A stretch of DNA of 46,292 bases from Candidatus Brocadiaceae bacterium (GTDB taxonomy: Bacteria > Planctomycetota > Brocadiia > Brocadiales > Brocadiaceae): positions 1 through 46,292 of the forward strand of contig JACVXV010000001.1 of the NCBI GenBank assembly GCA_015661205.1, read 5' to 3'. Shown here in pieces: positions 9,486-17,219 of this stretch. The translations under genes were made by a program, and so were the position numbers. The notes under the pieces were generated by a model. It worked only from the letters and a program-made list of their open reading frames with translations, did not search any database and was not told the DNA's origin. Each line of letters opens with the position of its first letter. Position 1 is the first letter of the stretch.

Positions 9486-9582
9486 TGGCGGGAGCGTGTG
9501 GGAATCGAACCCACCTATCCCGCTAGAAGCGGGACAGACCGGATTTGAAGTCCGTCGCCGACACCAGCCGACATGCACTCCC
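9486..9582 (-). tRNA. selC: tRNA-Sec (anticodon TCA)
   Basis: 97-nt selenocysteine tRNA that decodes UGA with SelB and a SECIS element. Read on the minus strand it starts GGGAGTGC. The D arm has the 6-bp stem typical of tRNA-Sec (GTCGGC TGGT GTCGGC, with G-T pairs). The anticodon loop is CTTCAAA (anticodon TCA). The long variable arm has a stem TCCCGC/GCGGGA. The T arm is GTGGG TTCGATT CCCAC, then ACGCTCCC, discriminator G and an encoded CCA. The acceptor pairs 7 of 8 bp; the innermost C-A is a mismatch. Its presence implies a selenoprotein and selA/selB/selD elsewhere in the genome. Confidence 0.95.
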
Positions 9583-9688
9583 GTCCTTGAGTTGTATTAT
9601 CGTATTACCCTGTAAAAACTTCTTTTTTTTGTACATTTTTTACAACCCCCTTTTTTACGGGGATTTGGTTGTGTGCTGGTTCACCGTG

Positions 9689-10390
9689 CTATGAAATTTC
9701 CGTGTTGGAACTTGGGGTAATGTTTGTTTTGAGCGCTGCAGATATACTTTCCGGTATCAACACACCGGCGGAGAAAAGCGCCTTAAATGCATCTTCCACC
9801 GTAAGATTGGTATTGGTAACGGCGCTTTCATCTACAAATATTAAAAACCCCGTGGTTGGGTTGGGTATCGTGGGAATAAATACACTGATTTTTTTCCCGT
9901 CTCCGCATTCCGAAGCGCCGGTGACAAAACCGATAGATTTGGTGCCTTCTTTGGGGAAATCAACAAGGACTACGCGTTTAAATGCCTGCTTGCCCGGTAA
10001 GGTAACTGCATGCAAGACCTGCTTGACGGAGGAATAGATGCTTTTTACGACCGGCGTTATGGTTAAAAGGTTTTCAAAATATCTGATGATGGACTTGCCG
10101 ACGAAGTTGGCCGCAAAAATACCTAAGAAATATAATGCGATGAACGTGAGGATGAGACCGAAAAAGGTGACGATAAATTCAGCAAGAGACGTGTTCGGCA
10201 TGCTAACGCCTAAAAAATACAGCGTTTTCTTGACAACCGGTGAAAGTATGCCCCCGATAAAACCAAAGAGAAATTTTATGACAACAAAGGTAACGTAAAC
10301 AGGCAGGATTAGCAATAAGCCCGTTAGTATTCGCTTCCTGACGTCTTTCTTTAGTTGAGTAAACATTCCCTGCTTTTTGTCTTCTTTCAT
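9689..10390 (-). CDS. DUF502 family integral membrane protein
   Basis: 233-residue membrane protein of the DUF502 family (related to plant COV/LCV proteins); function is not established. Two membrane segments are visible: TGLLLILPVYVTFVVIKFLF near residues 22-42 and FIVTFFGLILTFIALYFLGI near 72-95. The family's hallmarks follow: NFVGKSIIRYFENLLTITPV, then SIYSSVKQVLHAV, FKRVVLVDFP and IGFVTG, and near the C-terminus VFIPTIPNPTTGFLIFV. The gene begins 15 bases after the stop of the IspH-UbiA fusion, and its SD (GAGGGA) lies at the end of that gene, so the two form an operon. Confidence 0.9.
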   Translation of the reverse strand: MKEDKKQGMFTQLKKDVRKRILTGLLLILPVYVTFVVIKFLFGFIGGILSPVVKKTLYFLGVSMPNTSLAEFIVTFFGLILTFIALYFLGIFAANFVGKSIIRYFENLLTITPVVKSIYSSVKQVLHAVTLPGKQAFKRVVLVDFPKEGTKSIGFVTGASECGDGKKISVFIPTIPNPTTGFLIFVDESAVTNTNLTVEDAFKALFSAGVLIPESISAALKTNITPSSNTEIS

Positions 10391-10405
10391 AAAAGCGTTA
10401 GTCCC

Positions 10406-12157
10406 TCAAAAATGACTGGATTTCCAAATAAAAACAATAATTCCGGCAAGTATAAAGTTGAAGTCGGCAATAGTCTCCAGCATCAAGGCTTCAGACACAA
10501 TGCGCTTCTGAAACAGGTATTGGTATCCGAACGCATAAGCAACGCAGGGGAGCAGGTAGTATCCCAAAGAGGTTGTCCACCCCAATAATGGGCTTATGGC
10601 CAACAGAACCGCGGTTAACGCCGTAATAATGGTAAGAATTATCTTGGTTCGCTCCTTGCCGAGGGCTATCGGTATCGTTTCTTTCCCTAAGATACGGTCT
10701 CCCTGAATGTCCCGTATGTCAAGCACCACCGCCCTGACAAACGCCAGGCTGAAGGTCACACCAAATGCAACAACAAGCGCAGGCGTTAAAATCTTTGCCG
10801 TTCCAAGAAAGGGAATCAGCGCCGTGCTGACGGACCATGCAATACCGTAAAAAATCTCTTTTGAACCGGGTATTTGTTCAAGGCTTCTATACCGTATAAT
10901 ACGCGACACACTCTTCGGTATTATTTCGAGTCGATAGAAAATACCGAACAGGCTGGCGAGGAATATGCAGAGAAAGATAGATCTGCACAGGAGGTATCCT
11001 ATAACGAATGACGTCACCGCGCCAGCAATGCCCAGGCCGACAAAGAGGGTTTGCTTCCTTTCATAAAATTTCGCCTTTAAGGGTTCGTTGATTGCCACAG
11101 CTTCTTTATTGGCGAAGTGGTTTAAGACCTGCATGGAGAAAATGAATAGCGCTGCGATTAAACAAAAGCTGATTCGGGGCTGAATCCCGATCAACGTGGC
11201 GCTTGCGTAACTTAAACTGGCCGCGCCCAGCCCGGCATAAATACAACTCCTGATAAAAAAACTTGCAACGCCCTTTATACCAAACAAGATTTTTCCATAT
11301 CGGCTGACTTTGTACGCGTGCACCTTCTCTACAACCCTTTTAATCATCCAGTTCGGGGTAGAGGCGCCGGCGGTTACGCCGACCGTGTCGAAATCTTTAA
11401 GCCTGGTAAGGTCCAACTCGGTATCCGTTTCCACGTGGAAGGTTGGCGTCCCCTGCGCTTCACATATCTTTACCAGCCGGGTGGTGTTGGCGCTTCCTCT
11501 CCCGCCCACAACAATCATGGCATCCACCGACTTACTGAGACTGACAATTTCATCCTGGCGTTTGTACGTGGAGCTGCAAATAGTCTCAAATGATTCACAT
11601 TGGGCATAACGCTTTTTAAGCCGTTCTATTGCCTCCTTAAACATGTGTCTGTCTTGGGTGGTTTGCGCCACAATGCAAACCTTGTCCATAGGCGGAAGTT
11701 GCTCTATTTCATCCAACTCCTGCACCACGTGGCCTTTGCCTTCTGCATACCCCAGCAGACCAACAACTTCCGCGTGACCCTTATCACCGACGATGACCGT
11801 TGAAAACCCCTGAGCGGCATATTTTTTGATGATAGACTGCACCCTCATAACATGCGGGCACGTGGCGTCACAAACCTTTGCCCCCGTCTCTTCTATTTCC
11901 TTCCTGCGGGCAGGGGTAATGCCGTGCGCCCGTATAACCACCGTACTCTTAGAAAGCTCCGTTTGCCCCTTAACTACCTGAATTCCCCTTTTTTCCAGGT
12001 ATTCAAGCACTTGTGGGTTATGGATAAGGGGACCATCCGTATAAACCCTGCCGTCATCATTTTTTTCATTTGCAGCATCCAGGAGGATGTCCATTGCGCG
12101 CCGGACACCCATGCAAAACCCCGCTGTTTTAGCAACCTTTACCCTCAACTTCACCAC
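10406..12157 (-). CDS. ispH: Fusion of IspH (HMBPP reductase) with a UbiA-like prenyltransferase
   Basis: 583 residues. Residues 1-280 are IspH, the [4Fe-4S] enzyme that makes IPP and DMAPP in the last step of the MEP pathway. The three cluster cysteines are C15 (TAGFCMGVRRA), C100 (DATCPHV) and C194 (ICSSTYKRQDE). Active-site H46, H78 and the GHAE pair H128/E130 are present. Residues about 295-583 form a UbiA-type membrane domain with about eight hydrophobic segments. Its second Asp motif is intact (DIRDIQGDRILGKETIPIAL), but the first, normally NDxxDxxxD, reads NHFANKEAVAIN. It may therefore be inactive or use another substrate. The start is uncertain: GTG 12157, GTG 12154 or TTG 12148, with GGGGTGG just upstream. 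First gene of an operon with the DUF502 gene. Confidence 0.92.
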   Translation of the reverse strand: MVKLRVKVAKTAGFCMGVRRAMDILLDAANEKNDDGRVYTDGPLIHNPQVLEYLEKRGIQVVKGQTELSKSTVVIRAHGITPARRKEIEETGAKVCDATCPHVMRVQSIIKKYAAQGFSTVIVGDKGHAEVVGLLGYAEGKGHVVQELDEIEQLPPMDKVCIVAQTTQDRHMFKEAIERLKKRYAQCESFETICSSTYKRQDEIVSLSKSVDAMIVVGGRGSANTTRLVKICEAQGTPTFHVETDTELDLTRLKDFDTVGVTAGASTPNWMIKRVVEKVHAYKVSRYGKILFGIKGVASFFIRSCIYAGLGAASLSYASATLIGIQPRISFCLIAALFIFSMQVLNHFANKEAVAINEPLKAKFYERKQTLFVGLGIAGAVTSFVIGYLLCRSIFLCIFLASLFGIFYRLEIIPKSVSRIIRYRSLEQIPGSKEIFYGIAWSVSTALIPFLGTAKILTPALVVAFGVTFSLAFVRAVVLDIRDIQGDRILGKETIPIALGKERTKIILTIITALTAVLLAISPLLGWTTSLGYYLLPCVAYAFGYQYLFQKRIVSEALMLETIADFNFILAGIIVFIWKSSHF

Positions 12158-12430
12158 CCCGCATAAATTATTTATGAATATTAAACTTTTTTATCCCAAC
12201 GGTATTACACGTTGATATATCTCAGAAAGCTACGGTTGGGATTTCAAACAATCTAACGACATTTAAAGAAAAACCACTTCGCAACGATACCCGATAAAAC
12301 GAGCAGGCGATTTTATCAGTTACGGTGGTTGATGTCAACAGATTTACCCATGAGGAAAAGTCTTGCTTTTCGCTGATTTTTCCTTGCTATGTAATTGATT
12401 GTTCTTCTATAATTACAAATTCTTGAAATT
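12158..12430. other. Divergent upstream region, no gene
   Basis: No supported reading frame. It must hold the promoter of the IspH-UbiA operon (read to the left), but no consensus -35/-10 pair stands out. Confidence 0.4.
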
Positions 12431-12840
12431 TATGTATAGGAAGTTCAAACGTAAGTGTAGCGGCAAGGCGCGCCTTGCCGCTACGCTATTCAAAAATGTA
12501 CAGGAATTTCAAAGTTAGGCCTGAAAGGCCGACAGGATATAGCGGGGGGTGAAGCCCCCTGTAAAGATAATAAATCAATACAAGCCCCGAAGGGGAGACA
12601 GGAAGTTTTTGTTTTCGTAATCAAAACAATAATAAATTTGTGGGAAAATGGGCATTCCATCCCTGTTGTGCGTCCTTTTCTGTCACCCCTTCGGGGCTGG
12701 TTCCCTTTTGTTTCTTCACCAGGGGCTTCACCCCTGGCTATATCCTATCAGCCCTTCGGGCCTGTTGTGGGGAGATCCCTTTAGGGTTGCAACCCATGGT
12801 ATGTATTCAAACAGCGGCAAGGCTGAAGCCTTGCCCTACG
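12431..12840. repeat. Cluster of interspersed repeats: A, B inverted, B direct, E
   Basis: Family A (TGTATAGGAAGTTCAAACG, then the palindrome around GCAAGGCGCGCCTTGC) is followed by family B in minus orientation at 12518-12601. Family B in plus orientation follows at 12671-12768, so the two B copies form long inverted arms. Family E follows (TTTAGGGTTGCAACCC, then GCAAGGCTGAAGCCTTGC) at 12771-12840. Short open frames in this stretch are repeat translations, not genes. Confidence 0.85.
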
Positions 12841-12880
12841 TGAAATTTGTATAACTTTAACCATAATTTAAGAGGATATT

Positions 12881-13789
12881 ATGTCAGCCATTATTATAGA
12901 CGGTGAATCCGTTGCGGGACAGATTCGAAATCGGTTGATTGAGGAAATCAGCGCATTAAAGAAAAAGGGATTCCATCCCCATTTAAAGGCCGTACAGGTT
13001 GGCGAAAATGCGGCGTCACGGCTGTACGTCCAAAACCAGCAGAAACAATGCGAGGCGGTAGGCATAACCTATACCCTTGACGAATTACCCGCCGATACGA
13101 AAGAAAGCGACCTCATCGGCCACATCAAAAAACTGAACAACGACCCGCAGGTAACGGGCGTTATCCTGCAAATGCCGCTTCCGGATGGCATTGATGCAAA
13201 AAAAGTACAAACATTAATTGTCCATCACAAAGATATTGAAGGGATGAACCCAACGAATATGGGTGAACTGGTCTATGGAAATACCCGTCTGGCGCCCTGT
13301 ACGGCGATGGCGGCGGTTGAGCTGGTAAAGTCCGTAGGAGTTGAAATCAAAGGGAAAGAGACGACCATCGTCGGCCGTAGCGCCATTGTTGGAAAACCCG
13401 TTAGTTTGTTAATGCTTGACTTATCGGCCACCCCCACGATTTGCCATTCGGGGACGAAAGACCTCCAGGCCCAAACGAAAAGGGCGGATATATTGATTGC
13501 CGCCGTTGGAAAGGCGGAAATGATCAAGGGTGATATGATCAAGCCCGGCGCTATTGTGATAGACGTTGGCATCAACCGCGTCAAGGAATTTGATGCGCAG
13601 GGAAACCCCGTAATGAATAAAAACGGGAAACAAAAGATGAAGACGGTGGGGGACGTTGAATTTGCCACAGCCAGGGAGGTCGCCTCTTACATTACGCCGG
13701 TTCCGGGCGGAGTGGGGCCGGTAACGGTAGTCATGCTGCTCAGAAATACCGTTGAGGCATTAAAAATGCACGCAAACGTCACACCCTGA
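12881..13789 (+). CDS. folD: FolD-type methylene-THF dehydrogenase/cyclohydrolase, divergent active site
   Basis: 302 residues, the usual FolD length. The canonical enzyme interconverts 5,10-methylene-THF, methenyl-THF and 10-formyl-THF, a step also used in the Wood-Ljungdahl pathway. Substrate domain at about 1-130 and C-terminal Rossmann domain with GRSAIVGKPVSLL, ATPTICHSGTKDL and PGGVGPVTVVMLL. The catalytic lysine of the YVxxKxK motif is replaced: the sequence reads YVQNQQK, giving Gln53. The aspartate of the KDVDG motif is Glu120 (KDIEG). The active-site Gln is kept (LQMPL, Gln97). PCTP reads PCTA. The cyclohydrolase activity is thus doubtful, or the protein belongs to a separate FolD lineage. 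ATG start with AGAGGA upstream; the stop overlaps the next start. Confidence 0.92.
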   Translation: MSAIIIDGESVAGQIRNRLIEEISALKKKGFHPHLKAVQVGENAASRLYVQNQQKQCEAVGITYTLDELPADTKESDLIGHIKKLNNDPQVTGVILQMPLPDGIDAKKVQTLIVHHKDIEGMNPTNMGELVYGNTRLAPCTAMAAVELVKSVGVEIKGKETTIVGRSAIVGKPVSLLMLDLSATPTICHSGTKDLQAQTKRADILIAAVGKAEMIKGDMIKPGAIVIDVGINRVKEFDAQGNPVMNKNGKQKMKTVGDVEFATAREVASYITPVPGGVGPVTVVMLLRNTVEALKMHANVTP

Positions 13790-14535
13790 TGAGAGGTGAT
13801 GTGTTGCCAATCATTACGGACAAAAACAAGATACTCGTTGCCTTACCGGTATTTAACGAAAGTGACGTGCACACCATCATTCAAGGTGTGAAGAAATTTC
13901 CATTATTAGATATCCTGGTTATTGACGATGGATCGACCGATGGCATTGATAAGTGGCTGCCTCACGATACCAACGTACAAACTATTATCCATCCGGAAAA
14001 TCTCGGATACGGCAAGACGATCATTGATGCGTTTACCTTTGCGGTGGACAAGGCATATAACTACCTTTTAACGATTGACGGCGACGGGCAACACGAGCCG
14101 GAAGAGATTTCCCTTTTTTTGAAGGAAATTCCTTTTTGTGAGTGTGATATCGTATCCGGTTCCCGCTATCTCTTGCCTACAGAGATGGACGACGAAGCGC
14201 CTCTGGAGCGATATCTCATCAACAAAGAGGTCACCGGCATCCTCAATCGTATAACCGGATTTCAACTGACGGATTCGTTTTGTGGCTTCAAGGCATATAA
14301 AGTAGAAAAATTGCGGAAAATCCACCTAACGGAAGCCGGCTACGGCATGCCCCTGCAATTTTGGATACAGGCATGGAAGGCCGGTTTACGGGTGAAAGAA
14401 ATACCGGTAAAGCTTATTTACAAAGACCTTACTAAGCGGTTTAAAGGTAATTTGGAAAACCCTGACAGGCGGCTTCAGTATTACAAAAATATTATAATGA
14501 GCGAGATGGGGCGTGCTGAAGGGGCGGTGTGGTAA
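13789..14535 (+). CDS. Family 2 glycosyltransferase, DPM1-like
   Basis: 248-residue cytosolic GT-A enzyme that moves a sugar from a nucleotide donor, possibly to a polyprenyl phosphate. Motifs: start of the Rossmann half ILVALPVFNE, then ILVIDDGSTDG, ENLGYGKTIIDAF and the metal-binding LLTIDGDGQHEPEEI, followed by the acceptor-side SGSRYL and DSFCGFKAYK. No C-terminal membrane helices or GtrA-like domain, so it is the short form. The first base of its ATG is the last base of the folD stop, giving a coupled pair, though the two functions are unrelated as far as can be seen. Donor and acceptor are unknown. Confidence 0.88.
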   Translation: MRGDVLPIITDKNKILVALPVFNESDVHTIIQGVKKFPLLDILVIDDGSTDGIDKWLPHDTNVQTIIHPENLGYGKTIIDAFTFAVDKAYNYLLTIDGDGQHEPEEISLFLKEIPFCECDIVSGSRYLLPTEMDDEAPLERYLINKEVTGILNRITGFQLTDSFCGFKAYKVEKLRKIHLTEAGYGMPLQFWIQAWKAGLRVKEIPVKLIYKDLTKRFKGNLENPDRRLQYYKNIIMSEMGRAEGAVW

Positions 14536-14540
14536 CTTTG

Positions 14541-14690
14541 AAACCACAGATTTCACAGATTGCACAGATTTTTGGTAACTACTCAGGTTGATCGTCCGAA
14601 GGCTAAAGGCTAAATCGTATGTGATTACACAAAATTTCTGGCAGGCGAAAGCTTTTAACCTTCCGCCTTCAGTCTAAACACCTGAGTAGT
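14541..14690. repeat. ACAGATT repeats (family D) and an 11-bp inverted repeat
   Basis: Three ACAGATT units at 14541-14574 (CCACAGATTTCACAGATTGC and ACAGATT). Then ACTACTCAGGT (14578-14588) and its exact inverse ACCTGAGTAGT (14680-14690) enclose about 90 bases. No gene is visible. Confidence 0.7.
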
Positions 14691-14786
14691 CACGATTTTT
14701 GATTGTTGGTAACTGTTCTGGTTGGTTAGGCGTCTTCGCCTGACATTGTAATGGCAAACGGGGAAGGGATTGTCCAGCCTTCTGCT

Positions 14787-15020
14787 TTAAATTAGGCCTA
14801 CGGCGACATTCAACAGCGTAGTGGCAAGGCGCGCCTTGCCACTACAAAGTCGGTTTGAATTTCCTGTACATTAAATTAGGCCTTCGGCGGCTTTTCCCTG
14901 TAGAGCGAAGAGCCTCTTCGCTTTGCAACAGGCCCGAAGGGCTGAAAGGATATAGCCAGGGGGGAAGCCCCTGGTAAATGCAATAACATAACAAACCCCG
15001 AAGGGGTGACAGAAAAGGAC
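14787..15020. repeat. Family A, family C and family B (minus) in tandem
   Basis: Family A with a complete 28-bp palindrome at 14818-14845 (core GCAAGGCGCGCCTTGC), followed by a second A-type end (TTAAATTAGGCCTTCGGCGG). Family C comes at 14901-14924 (TAGAGCGAAGAGCCTCTTCG) and family B in minus orientation at 14928-15020 (AGGATATAGCCAGGGGGGAA then CCCCTGG and CCCCGAAGGGGTGAC). Confidence 0.85.
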
Positions 15021-15060
15021 GCACAACATGGCAGGGACACCTATTTTTCTAAAATTTATT

Positions 15061-15226
15061 TTTGTTTTGATTACGAAAACAAAATGAAGCTGGAGCTTCA
15101 GGTATAGGAGCATTCCCAAGCCGGAGCTTGGGAACGAGAAGACTGTCGCTTAGGAGTGAGGAAAAAGGTGTTATTTTTTAATACCGTTTGAACTATTACG
15201 CCTTTAATCTGTGCAATCTGTGGTTC
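15061..15226. repeat. GGAGCTT hairpin and inverted family D copy
   Basis: Around 15088-15140 is a hairpin-rich motif (GCTGGAGCTTCAGG; CCAAGCCGGAGCTTGGGAAC). At 15203-15226 AATCTGTGCAATCTGTGGTT is the inverse of family D at 14541, so family D copies bracket this whole gap. No gene. Confidence 0.6.
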
Positions 15227-15287
15227 CGCTTTTTTTAGGACAATATTACACTTTTTTTACCCAACCGGCAGCCACCACCCTATTAGC

Positions 15288-16433
15288 ATGAGAATGATAA
15301 AAGATACCTCACCGAAGGCGCTATACATACACATCCCCTTTTGCGTAAAAAGGTGTAACTATTGTGATTTTAACTCGACAGTGTCGGCATCGAACACCAT
15401 CGACCGTTATCTCGACGCCGTTGAACGTGAGTTTGAGACGCTAAAAGACCGATATCTGTTTCATACCGTTTATATCGGAGGCGGGACGCCTACGGTATTG
15501 AACGAGTCTCAACTGGAAAGGCTGCTGGATAGCGCCATCCACTACGGTATGGTTTCAGATAATACCCGGGAGTTTACCGTTGAGGCAAATCCCGCAACGG
15601 TGACGCAAGCGAAGGCGCGGCTGTTAAAGGATCATTTGGTAAACCGCATAAGCATAGGGGTGCAGTCATTTCAGGAGAAACACCTGAAAATGCTTGGACG
15701 CATCCATACCGGGGACGACGCGAAAGATACCTTTGCCTTGCTGAGAAAGGCAGGATTCCATAATATCAACGTTGACTTAATCTTCGGCTGTCCCGGACAA
15801 ACGCTGAACGATTGGGAAAAAGACCTTGAGGTAGCGATTGGGTTATACCCCGAACACGTGTCAACGTACGCCCTGACGTATGAGGACGATACGCCGCTTG
15901 CAAGGGATTTACAAAATGAGGTCATCAGCAATTTGGACGAGTCCGTTGAACTGGAAATGTATAAAACGGCCATTACCTACGGAACGGACAATGGCTATAA
16001 TCATTACGAAATTTCAAACTTTGCCAAAAGCGGATACGAATGTGTCCACAACAACTTTTATTGGAAAAACCTGAGCTACGCGGGCGTTGGAGCGGGGGCG
16101 TTTTCCTTTATCAACGGCGTAAGAACCGCTCATGAAAAAAACGTGCTTAGCTATATCGACGGAATACTGCAAAACAACGACACAACGGTCTTCCGTGAAC
16201 GCTTGCCGGATGCACAGAGCGCCGCAGAGACCGTTGTTATGTCGTTAAGGCTGCGGAAAGGCGTATCAAACGCCGATTTTTACGAAAGATTCGGATGTAA
16301 AATAGACGATCGGTTCAGAGACCAGATAGGCAATCTGTCCAGAGAGGGATTGGTCAGCTACGAAGATGAGCATTTAAGGCTTACCGAAAAGGGATTGTTT
16401 GTTGCGGACACGGTAATGGCCGAATTTTTATAG
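15288..16433 (+). CDS. hemW: HemW-type radical SAM protein (heme chaperone)
   Basis: 381 residues, the usual HemW length and shorter than HemN. HemW binds heme and delivers it to target proteins; it is often misnamed coproporphyrinogen oxidase. The radical SAM cluster motif is near the N-terminus: HIPFCVKRCNYCDF (CxxxCxxC). Then GGGTPTVL, FTVEANPATV, RISIGVQSFQEKHLKMLGR and INVDLIFGCPGQT. The C-terminal HemW winged region ends LRLTEKGLFVADTVMAEFL. No clear SD lies before ATG 15288; an in-frame ATG at 15294 is an alternative. In an organism rich in cytochrome c a heme chaperone would fit well (inference). Confidence 0.9.
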   Translation: MRMIKDTSPKALYIHIPFCVKRCNYCDFNSTVSASNTIDRYLDAVEREFETLKDRYLFHTVYIGGGTPTVLNESQLERLLDSAIHYGMVSDNTREFTVEANPATVTQAKARLLKDHLVNRISIGVQSFQEKHLKMLGRIHTGDDAKDTFALLRKAGFHNINVDLIFGCPGQTLNDWEKDLEVAIGLYPEHVSTYALTYEDDTPLARDLQNEVISNLDESVELEMYKTAITYGTDNGYNHYEISNFAKSGYECVHNNFYWKNLSYAGVGAGAFSFINGVRTAHEKNVLSYIDGILQNNDTTVFRERLPDAQSAAETVVMSLRLRKGVSNADFYERFGCKIDDRFRDQIGNLSREGLVSYEDEHLRLTEKGLFVADTVMAEFL

Positions 16434-16483
16434 CATGCATTTTATTTTGTTAATAGGTAACTCTTTACTGAGGAGCAGTTAAA

Positions 16484-17041
16484 TTGTTAAGCGCTACAGA
16501 ACTGAAAAGAGGCACGGTTATTAAGATGGACGGCGAATTGTATTTAGTGGTGGACTATCAGCACGTAACGCCCGGAAACTGGCGCGGCATGGTGCAGGCA
16601 AAGCTGAAGAGCATGAAACAGGGCAGCATCGTTCAGAAACGGTTCCGTTCCACCGATAAGGTAGAAGACATATTCCTTGAGCACCGCAACATGGAATATT
16701 TGTACCGGGACGGAGACAGCTATTGCTTTATGGACACAGAAAACTACGAGCAAATCATGCTGCCGGAAGATGCCATCAAAGACGCGATCCCTTATATGAT
16801 ACTAAACAGCCAGGCAAAAATAGCCTTTTACGAAGGCAAGGCGCTTACCGTAGAATTGCCGACCTCGGTCATCCTGAAAATAGTCGAGACTGACCCCGGC
16901 ATGAAGGGCGACACCGTTGTAAACGTATACAAGCCTGCAAAATTAGAAACCGGGCTTATCGTAAAAGTACCCCTGTTTATAAGCACGGGTGAATCTATCA
17001 AGGTGGATACCCGAACCGGTGAGTTCCTGGGCAGGGAGTAG
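16484..17041 (+). CDS. efp: Elongation factor P
   Basis: 185 residues, three beta-barrel domains. EF-P rescues ribosomes stalled on polyproline. TTG start, supported by GAGGAG eight bases before and the absence of an early ATG. Domain I begins LSATELKRGTVIKMDGELYL. The loop that usually carries a modified Lys or Arg (PGKG or PGRG) reads TPGNWRGMVQAKL, so Asn32 replaces it, with Arg two residues later. The C-terminal domain has GDTVVNVYKPAKLETGLIV and ends with the EF-P signature IKVDTRTGEFLGRE. No EpmA/B/C or EarP/rhamnose partner is visible. The loop suggests an unmodified or differently modified EF-P. Single gene, 50 bases after hemW. Confidence 0.95.
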   Translation: MLSATELKRGTVIKMDGELYLVVDYQHVTPGNWRGMVQAKLKSMKQGSIVQKRFRSTDKVEDIFLEHRNMEYLYRDGDSYCFMDTENYEQIMLPEDAIKDAIPYMILNSQAKIAFYEGKALTVELPTSVILKIVETDPGMKGDTVVNVYKPAKLETGLIVKVPLFISTGESIKVDTRTGEFLGRE

Positions 17042-17080
17042 CGCAGGCTTCCAGCCTGCATAAAAACGTTAAGCGGTTTG

Positions 17081-17150
17081 TAGAGCGAAGAGGTTCTTCG
17101 CTCTCCATGAGAATCCGCGGTTATAGAACGAAGTACCACTTCGTTCTACA
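17081..17150. repeat. Two family C hairpins
   Basis: TAGAGCGAAGAGGTTCTTCG plus CTCT at 17081-17107, and the sister form TAGAACGAAGTACCACTTCG plus TTCTA at 17124-17150. The same pair of variants recurs at 21347-21418. Confidence 0.75.
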
Positions 17151-17219
17151 GACGAAAGCTGCCGAAGGCGGAATTCAACCCAAAGGTAAGCCACAATAAA
17201 GATTTTAAGAGAGGAAAAG

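Noticed and set aside
9180-9548. Plus-strand frame containing RERVGIEPTYPARSGT
   Set aside because: It is the translated antisense of tRNA-Sec, a well-known false gene.
12640-12854. Short frames rich in Pro, Gly and Cys
   Set aside because: They are translations of family B and E repeats. Similar frames occur at every copy.
14842-15119. Minus-strand frames in the gap before hemW
   Set aside because: Translations of families A and B; no SD and no conservation beyond the repeat.
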